Source: Piscicola geometra (taxonomy: Eukaryota > Annelida > Clitellata > Hirudinida > Piscicolidae). Taken from it: DNA of 64,000 nucleotides. The DNA lies in assembly GCA_943735955.1 (NCBI GenBank), contig OX030962.1, forward strand, positions 1,821,110-1,885,109, in the 5' to 3' direction. Shown here piece after piece: positions 58,001 to 64,000 of this stretch (the first letter of the stretch is position 1; each line of letters opens with the position of its first letter). The notes beneath the pieces are model-generated. The model was given only the letters and a program-made list of their open reading frames with translations. It was not told where the DNA came from and searched no databases. A program made the translations under genes and the position numbers.

Positions 58001-61000
58001 TCAATAAATAAAATCAATAAATAAAATCAATAAATAAAATCAATAAATAAAATCAATAAATAAAATCAATAAATAAAATCAATAAATAAAATCAATAAAT
58101 AAAATCAATAAATAAAATCAATAAATAAAATCAATAAATAAAATCAATAAATAAAATCAATAAATAAAATCAATAAATAAAATCAATAAATAAATAAAAT
58201 CAATAAATAAAATCAATAAATAAAATCAATAAATAAAATCAATAAATAAAATCAATAAATAAAATCAATAAATAAAATCAATAAATAAATAAAATCAATA
58301 AATAAAATCAATAAATAAATAAAATCAATAAATAAAATCAATAAATAAAATCAAGAAATAAAATCAAGAAATAAAATCAAGAAATAAAATCAAGAAATAA
58401 AATCAATAAATAAAATCGATAAATAAAATCGATGAATAAAATCAATAAATAAAATCAATAAATAAAATCAATAAATAAAATCAATAAATAAAATCAATAA
58501 ATAAAATCAATAAATAAAATCAATAAATAAAATCAATAAATAAAATCAATAAATAAAATCAATAAATAAAATCAATAAATAAAATCAATAAATAAAATCA
58601 ATAAATAAAATCAATAAATAAAATCAATAAATAAAATCAATAAATAAAATCAATAAATAAAATCAATAAATAAAATCAAGAAATAAAATCAAGAAATAAA
58701 ATCAATAAATAAAATCGATAAATAAAATCGATGAATAAAATCAATAAATAAAATCAATAAATAAAATCAATAAATAAAATCAATAAATAAAATCAATAAA
58801 TAAAATCAATAAATAAAATCAATAAATAAAATCAATAAATAAAATCAATAAATAAAATCAATAAATAAAATCAATAAATAAAATCAATAAATAAAATCAA
58901 TAAATAAAATCAATAAATAAAATCAATAAATAAAATCAATAAATAAAATCAATAAATAAAATCAATAAATAAAATCAATAAATAAAATCAATAAATAAAA
59001 TCAATAAATAAAATCAATAAATAAAATCAATAAATAAAATCAATAAATAAAATCAATAAATAAAATCAATAAATAAAATCAATAAATAAAATCAATAAAT
59101 AAAATCAATAAATAAAATCAATAAATAAAATCAATAAATAAAATCAATAAATAAAATCAATAAATAAAATCAATAAATAAAATCAATAAATAAAATCAAT
59201 AAATAAAATCAATAAATAAAATCAATAAATAAAATCAATAAATAAAATCAATAAATAAAATCAATAAATAAAATCAATAAATAAAATCAATAAATAAAAT
59301 CAATAAATAAAATCAATAAATAAAATCAATAAATAAAATCAATAAATAAAATCAATAAATAAAATCAATAAATAAAATCAATAAATAAAATCAATAAATA
59401 AAATCAATAAATAAAATCAATAAATAAAATCAATAAATAAAATCAATAAATAAAATCAATAAATAAAATCAATAAATAAAATCAATAAATAAAATCAATA
59501 AATAAAATCAATAAATAAAATCAATAAATAAAATCAATAAATAAATAAAATCAATAAATAAAATCAATAAATAAAATCAATAAATAAAATCAATAAATAA
59601 AATCAATAAATAAAATCAATAAATAAAATCAATAAATAAATAAAATCAATAAATAAAATCAATAAATAAATAAAATCAATAAATAAAATCAATAAATAAA
59701 ATCAAGAAATAAAATCAAGAAATAAAATCAAGAAATAAAATCAAGAAATAAAATCAATAAATAAAATCGATAAATAAAATCGATGAATAAAATCAATAAA
59801 TAAAATCAATAAATAAAATCAATAAATAAAATCAATAAATAAAATCAATAAATAAAATCAATAAATAAAATCAATAAATAAAATCAATAAATAAAATCAA
59901 TAAATAAAATCAATAAATAAAATCAATAAATAAAATCAATAAATAAAATCAATAAATAAAATCAATAAATAAAATCAATAAATAAAATCAATAAATAAAA
60001 TCAATAAATAAAATCAATAAATAAAATCAATAAATAAAATCAATAAATAAAATCAATAAATAAAATCAATAAATAAAATCAATAAATAAAATCAATAAAT
60101 AAAATCAATAAATAAAATCAATAAATAAAATCAATAAATAAAATCAATAAATAAAATCAATAAATAAATAAAATCAATAAATAAAATCAATAAATAAAAT
60201 CAATAAATAAAATCAATAAATAAAATCAATAAATAAAATCAATAAATAAAATCAATAAATAAAATCAATAAATAAAATCAATAAATAAAATCAATAAATA
60301 AAATCAATAAATAAAATCAATAAATAAAATCAATAAATAAAATCAATAAATAAAATCAATAAATAAAATCAATAAATAAAATCAATAAATAAAATCAATA
60401 AATAAAATCAATAAATAAAATCAATAAATAAAATCAATAAATAAAATCAATAAATAAAATCAATAAATAAAATCAATAAATAAAATCAATAAATAAAATC
60501 AATAAATAAAATCAATAAATAAAATCAATAAATAAAATCAATAAATAAAATCAATAAATAAAATCAATAAATAAAATCAATAAATAAAATCAATAAATAA
60601 AATCAATAAATAAAATCAATAAATAAAATCAATAAATAAAATCAATAAATAAAATCAATAAATAAAATCAATAAATAAAATCAATAAATAAAATCAATAA
60701 ATAAAATCAATAAATAAAATCAATAAATAAAATCAATAAATAAAATCAATAAATAAAATCAATAAATAAAATCAATAAATAAAATCAATAAATAAAATCA
60801 ATAAATAAAATCAATAAATAAAATCAATAAATAAAATCAATAAATAAAATCAATAAATAAAATCAATAAATAAAATCAATAAATAAAATCAATAAATAAA
60901 ATCAATAAATAAAATCAATAAATAAAATCAATAAATAAAATCAATAAATAAAATCAATAAATAAAATCAATAAATAAAATCAATAAATAAAATCAATAAA

Positions 61001-61070
61001 TAAAATCAATAAATAAAATCAATAAATAAAATCAATAAATAAAATCAATAAATAAAATCAATAAATTATT
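55060..61070. repeat. 6-kb satellite of a 13-bp unit (caataaataaaat), about 460 copies
   Basis: Homogeneous tandem caataaataaaat. Marked variant blocks (caagaaataaaat x4, then cgataaataaaat, cgatgaataaaat) recur near 55494, 56533, 58353 and 59703, with shorter versions near 56896 and 58676, often preceded by units lengthened by an extra aata. This gives a higher-order structure of roughly 1.0-1.8 kb. No coding content. Confidence 0.97.
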
Positions 61071-61119
61071 TATAATAAATATCAAATTAACATCATCTTT
61101 TAAGTAATGTCATTTTCAG

Positions 61120-63303
61120 TGAAGATCTCAAGTATTCTTACGTGAAGCTGGGTTGCCAGCATTCCGGCGTGTACATACCAAAGGGTAATGGCCACCGGAA
61201 AATTCTCAAGTAAGTGAATGCTTGAACCTACAAAATACACATATCTTTATTATTATATCTACCTTACTTTTAGATCCGCGAAGAAAAATTGTCCGTTTCA
61301 AATTAATCTTGTTTCATCTATGGATGGCAAAAGCCTGGTTATCAAAAAGATAAATTCAGAGCACAACCACCCCATCATTCCTCAAGCATTTGCCCATACC
61401 AGTAAACAGCGCATTCTTCCTGAGGCAACTAAAGAAAAGGTATATTCCATGCTAAAGTTGGGCGCTAATCCAACTAAATTAAAACAGCATTTGATGGAAG
61501 AGACATGCAAGGTGATGGTCATTTTTAAACCTATGTAAAATTGTGCTTTTCTATATACCTCTGTTTTATTATATTGAGTTTCAAAGAAGGAGGTATATTA
61601 TAATCATTTTGTTTTTCAGATTGTGACCAACAAGGACATTTACAATACCAGACTCAGGGGAAACAAAAATTACCCAATACCTCACCGCTGCAATGCGTGC
61701 TTGATATTCTAGAGTCAACGGAAGGTTCTATTACAGACTATGGATATGATGAAAATGGAATTATCCAATACATTTTTTATCAAAGTCCATTTATGGCTGG
61801 AATGTTAAAAAAATATCCTGAGGGCATAATATTTGATGCCACATATAAGGTGAACAAGTCTATAAATATGCCTACCTGACTTTTATCCATATCTATTTCC
61901 AACTTGCTTTAACTAGGTCAATAACAGAGGAATGCCTCTATTCTTGCCCCTCATTATGGAGCCAAGTTGTTGCTGTTTTCTTAACAGCCAATGAAGATTT
62001 CCACACGTTATCTTCAGTTTTGGGAAAATTCAAACAGCACAACACAGCTGCTTGCGAACAAATAAAGACTTTTATAGTGGACAAGGACATGGCCTCTATA
62101 AAGGTCTTCAAAAATATTTTCCAGAAGCTGCTATAAACCTATGTCTCTTCCACTGCTACCAAGCGTTCAGGCGGGAGGTAACCCAAGTAAAAATGGGAAT
62201 TACGGTAGCTCAAAAATATCAGGTCTTGGAATTGTTCACCAAGATTTCGATGAGCAAAACACCAAAGAGTATTTGAAAATTATGAAGCACTGAAAGCTTT
62301 ACAATTGGAAAAAGTCATGAGGTACTATGATGGCAGCTGGCATGGGTGTAGGCGACTGTGGGTGTCCTGCTATAAGAACGAAGTTCTTAACTTTGGAGTA
62401 ACAGGTAAAGCTGTGTAGTATATTACTAACCTCACATTAATTTCTAATCTTTAGGTGGTCTTAATTCTATTCATCACATTTTTTCAGGAACTCAAATGAT
62501 TGAAAGCCTGCACCAGAAGCTTAAGGACGTTTGTTAACGAAATTCCGAAATGGTCGATTTTTTTAGGAATTTGATGGTGTTTCTTAAGTCACACCAGTCA
62601 GAAACCTATCCTAAAGTTTATCGTTCTATCAATCATCAACCAGTTGAAACTTCTACTGTTGAGGGACTAACAGAATATAAATTGCGGTTGACCGAATACG
62701 CTTATAGCATTGTTGAGAAACAGTTTGAGCTTGTTTCTGATCCATTGCCCTCTACAACAGCAATAGATTGTTGTTGCTCTTCCTTCACCACAACAAGACT
62801 GCCATGCAGGCATATCTTTGCTTTAAGAAGAAATGAGAACATGCCATCCTATCAAGAAGAGCTGCTTCCTAGTAGATGGAGTATAGCAGAGTGGCAAAAT
62901 AACATCATCGAAATTTCAAAACCGTATATTTCTGTTGTAACAGGAAGTGCAGTACAACAGAAGCGTTGTCTTTCAGCTTCAGAGAAATTTAGAAAGGCTG
63001 GATTAATTACCAACGCAATGCAGCAGTTATTATCTGAGACAGGTACTTCTAAGGAAATTTAACTATAATATTTCTTAAAATTCGATTTATAAATTTTTTT
63101 TTCAATTATATCTAATACTTTTACAAAAAATAACTTTAATTAGTTAACATCTATATCTTTATCTCAAGGAACGGAACTGTTCGAAATAAGAATGGATGAA
63201 ATGCGTCAAATGTTGCATCGATGGGCCAACAATAAGGACGCTAAACCCATTCGACCACCCACTTCTACGTCATCTACATTTGAAAGAATCTATGATTCGG
63301 AGG
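61120..63303 (+). pseudogene. MULE-family transposase gene with SWIM finger, broken by frameshifts
   Basis: Exon-like blocks: 61120-61209 (zinc-finger half, VKLGCQHSGVYIPKGN), 61274-61511 (KKNCPFQINLV, SEHNHPIIP), 61620-61849 (YIFYQSPFMAGMLKKYPEGI, IFDATYK with a catalytic D), 61917-62404 (KTFIVDKDMASIKVFKNIFP, INLCLFHCYQAFRREV), 62488-63042 (SWIM finger CCCSSFTTTRLPCRHIFALR) and 63169-63303. The order GCM/FAR1-like finger, MULE DDE, SWIM matches MULE transposases and related ZSWIM proteins. Frames change at about 61670, 61955, 62270 and 62535, so the gene is dead or the frame changes are assembly errors. Splice signals (GTAAGT; tttttcag) are good. Confidence 0.85.
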
Positions 63304-63390
63304 GTAAATATCTTAATATCAATTTCAGTTTTGAAATTTATTGATACTTGTATACCTCTATTTAGTAATAAAGTTTATTATTTATTTAGA

Positions 63391-63960
63391 AAGAACTTAA
63401 TGAAACAACATCCACAAAATGCAGATTCCAGCTTAATGGGCTCAGAGTAAATGCAAAATGGTGATGCCAAACATCCTTCAAACTCATCCGAGCCTCCCAG
63501 AGCTGCTTCCATTGGACAGCCTAACTTCTCTTCTAATCAGGTCTTTAAAAAAAGTCAACCTTCGATCCAGGAAGATCATGGAATGGTGGAGTTGTTCAGT
63601 CCAGTCAATGAGTCATCTACTGCTCTTGGAATGTTTGATGAGCAACAGCAGCAACAACAAAACATGCAGAACAACAATAATAACAGTAGAATGGTGAATC
63701 CTCCTTCAAACCAACCCCCTTCTCAACAATCCCAACAACAGCAGCAGCAGCAACCTTCTCTTTCTGAGATGCCCATGTCTCCCTTTCCACCAGGCCACCC
63801 CCAGAAGAACAGACCTCCAATGATGCATTCTCAGGGCATGATGCCAGACATTATGCTCCTAGGAGGGAACTTGCCAGGCATTCGACCATACAACCAAAAC
63901 CCCATAAAGCACATCACTTCAACGACATCTACAGTTGAAGATATCCACGAAAATGAAGGT
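63391..63960 (+). CDS. Q/P-rich coding exon of an unrecognised gene
   Basis: Acceptor-like tttatttag at 63382-63390. An ATG at 63451 (gtaaATGca) opens a frame of about 170 codons to a possible donor G|GTAAAT at 63959. Content: EDHGMVELFSPVNESS, poly-Gln/Asn (residues about 66-80), PPSQQSQQQQQQQ, MPMSPFPPGHP, GMMPDIMLLGGNLPGIRPYN and STTSTVEDIHENEG. The composition suggests a transcriptional co-regulator, but no domain is recognised. It could instead be tail sequence of the upstream MULE. The rest runs off the right edge. Confidence 0.5.
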
Positions 63961-64000
63961 AAATTCTGATTTTTTAAATTCTATATGGCTGCTATATCAT

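Overview
The window is nuclear DNA from an animal, probably an invertebrate. It is AT-rich between genes and unusually dense in tandem repeats. Evidence for an animal: spliced genes with GT-AG introns, a Bcl-2 family gene, a type IX-like (FACIT) collagen, an IFRD gene, the last exon of beta-TrCP, a tRNA-Ser with internal promoter boxes, CR1/L2-like LINE pieces, and hAT, Merlin and MULE DNA transposons. The phylum cannot be fixed from the sequence alone. No bacterial operons or CRISPR arrays are present.

Layout. 0.4-7.4 kb: an IFRD-like gene on the minus strand, cut by the left edge, with one intron of about 3.5 kb made almost wholly of minisatellite. 8.4-10.1 kb: a single-exon plus-strand gene with an S1-like/OB-fold core. 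10.4-16.3 kb: a 28-bp minisatellite, a hAT copy, and a LINE remnant with a nested foldback insertion. 16.4-29.4 kb: a plus-strand FACIT collagen with signal peptide, laminin-G-like NC4 domain and interrupted Gly-X-Y exons; tRNA-Ser(UGA) lies in one intron. 30.6-34.2 kb: a convergent minus-strand Bcl-2 family gene, assembled from seven phase-compatible exons with BH4-, BH3-, BH1- and BH2-like motifs. 34.5-49.9 kb: a transposon-rich block with a Merlin element, three hAT-related insertions, a long inverted repeat, a MULE and several AT-rich arrays. 50.0-52.4 kb: a minus-strand gene with CDCA3/Tome-1-like motifs and a 1,025-bp partial internal duplication. 54.3-54.6 kb: the last beta-TrCP exon on the minus strand. 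55.06-61.07 kb: about 6 kb of a 13-bp satellite with higher-order structure. 61.1-63.3 kb: a second, broken MULE transposase. 63.4 kb to the end: a Q/P-rich coding exon of unknown gene.

The most striking feature is where the repeats sit. In the IFRD, collagen and Bcl-2 genes, tandem arrays begin directly at splice donors or end directly at acceptors. In the Bcl-2 gene the BH2-exon donor sequence is itself reiterated in every unit of a 29-bp array. This suggests local tandem expansion seeded at exon/intron borders. All gene models are hand-built from motif recognition, splice signals and phase; no alignment or transcript data were used.
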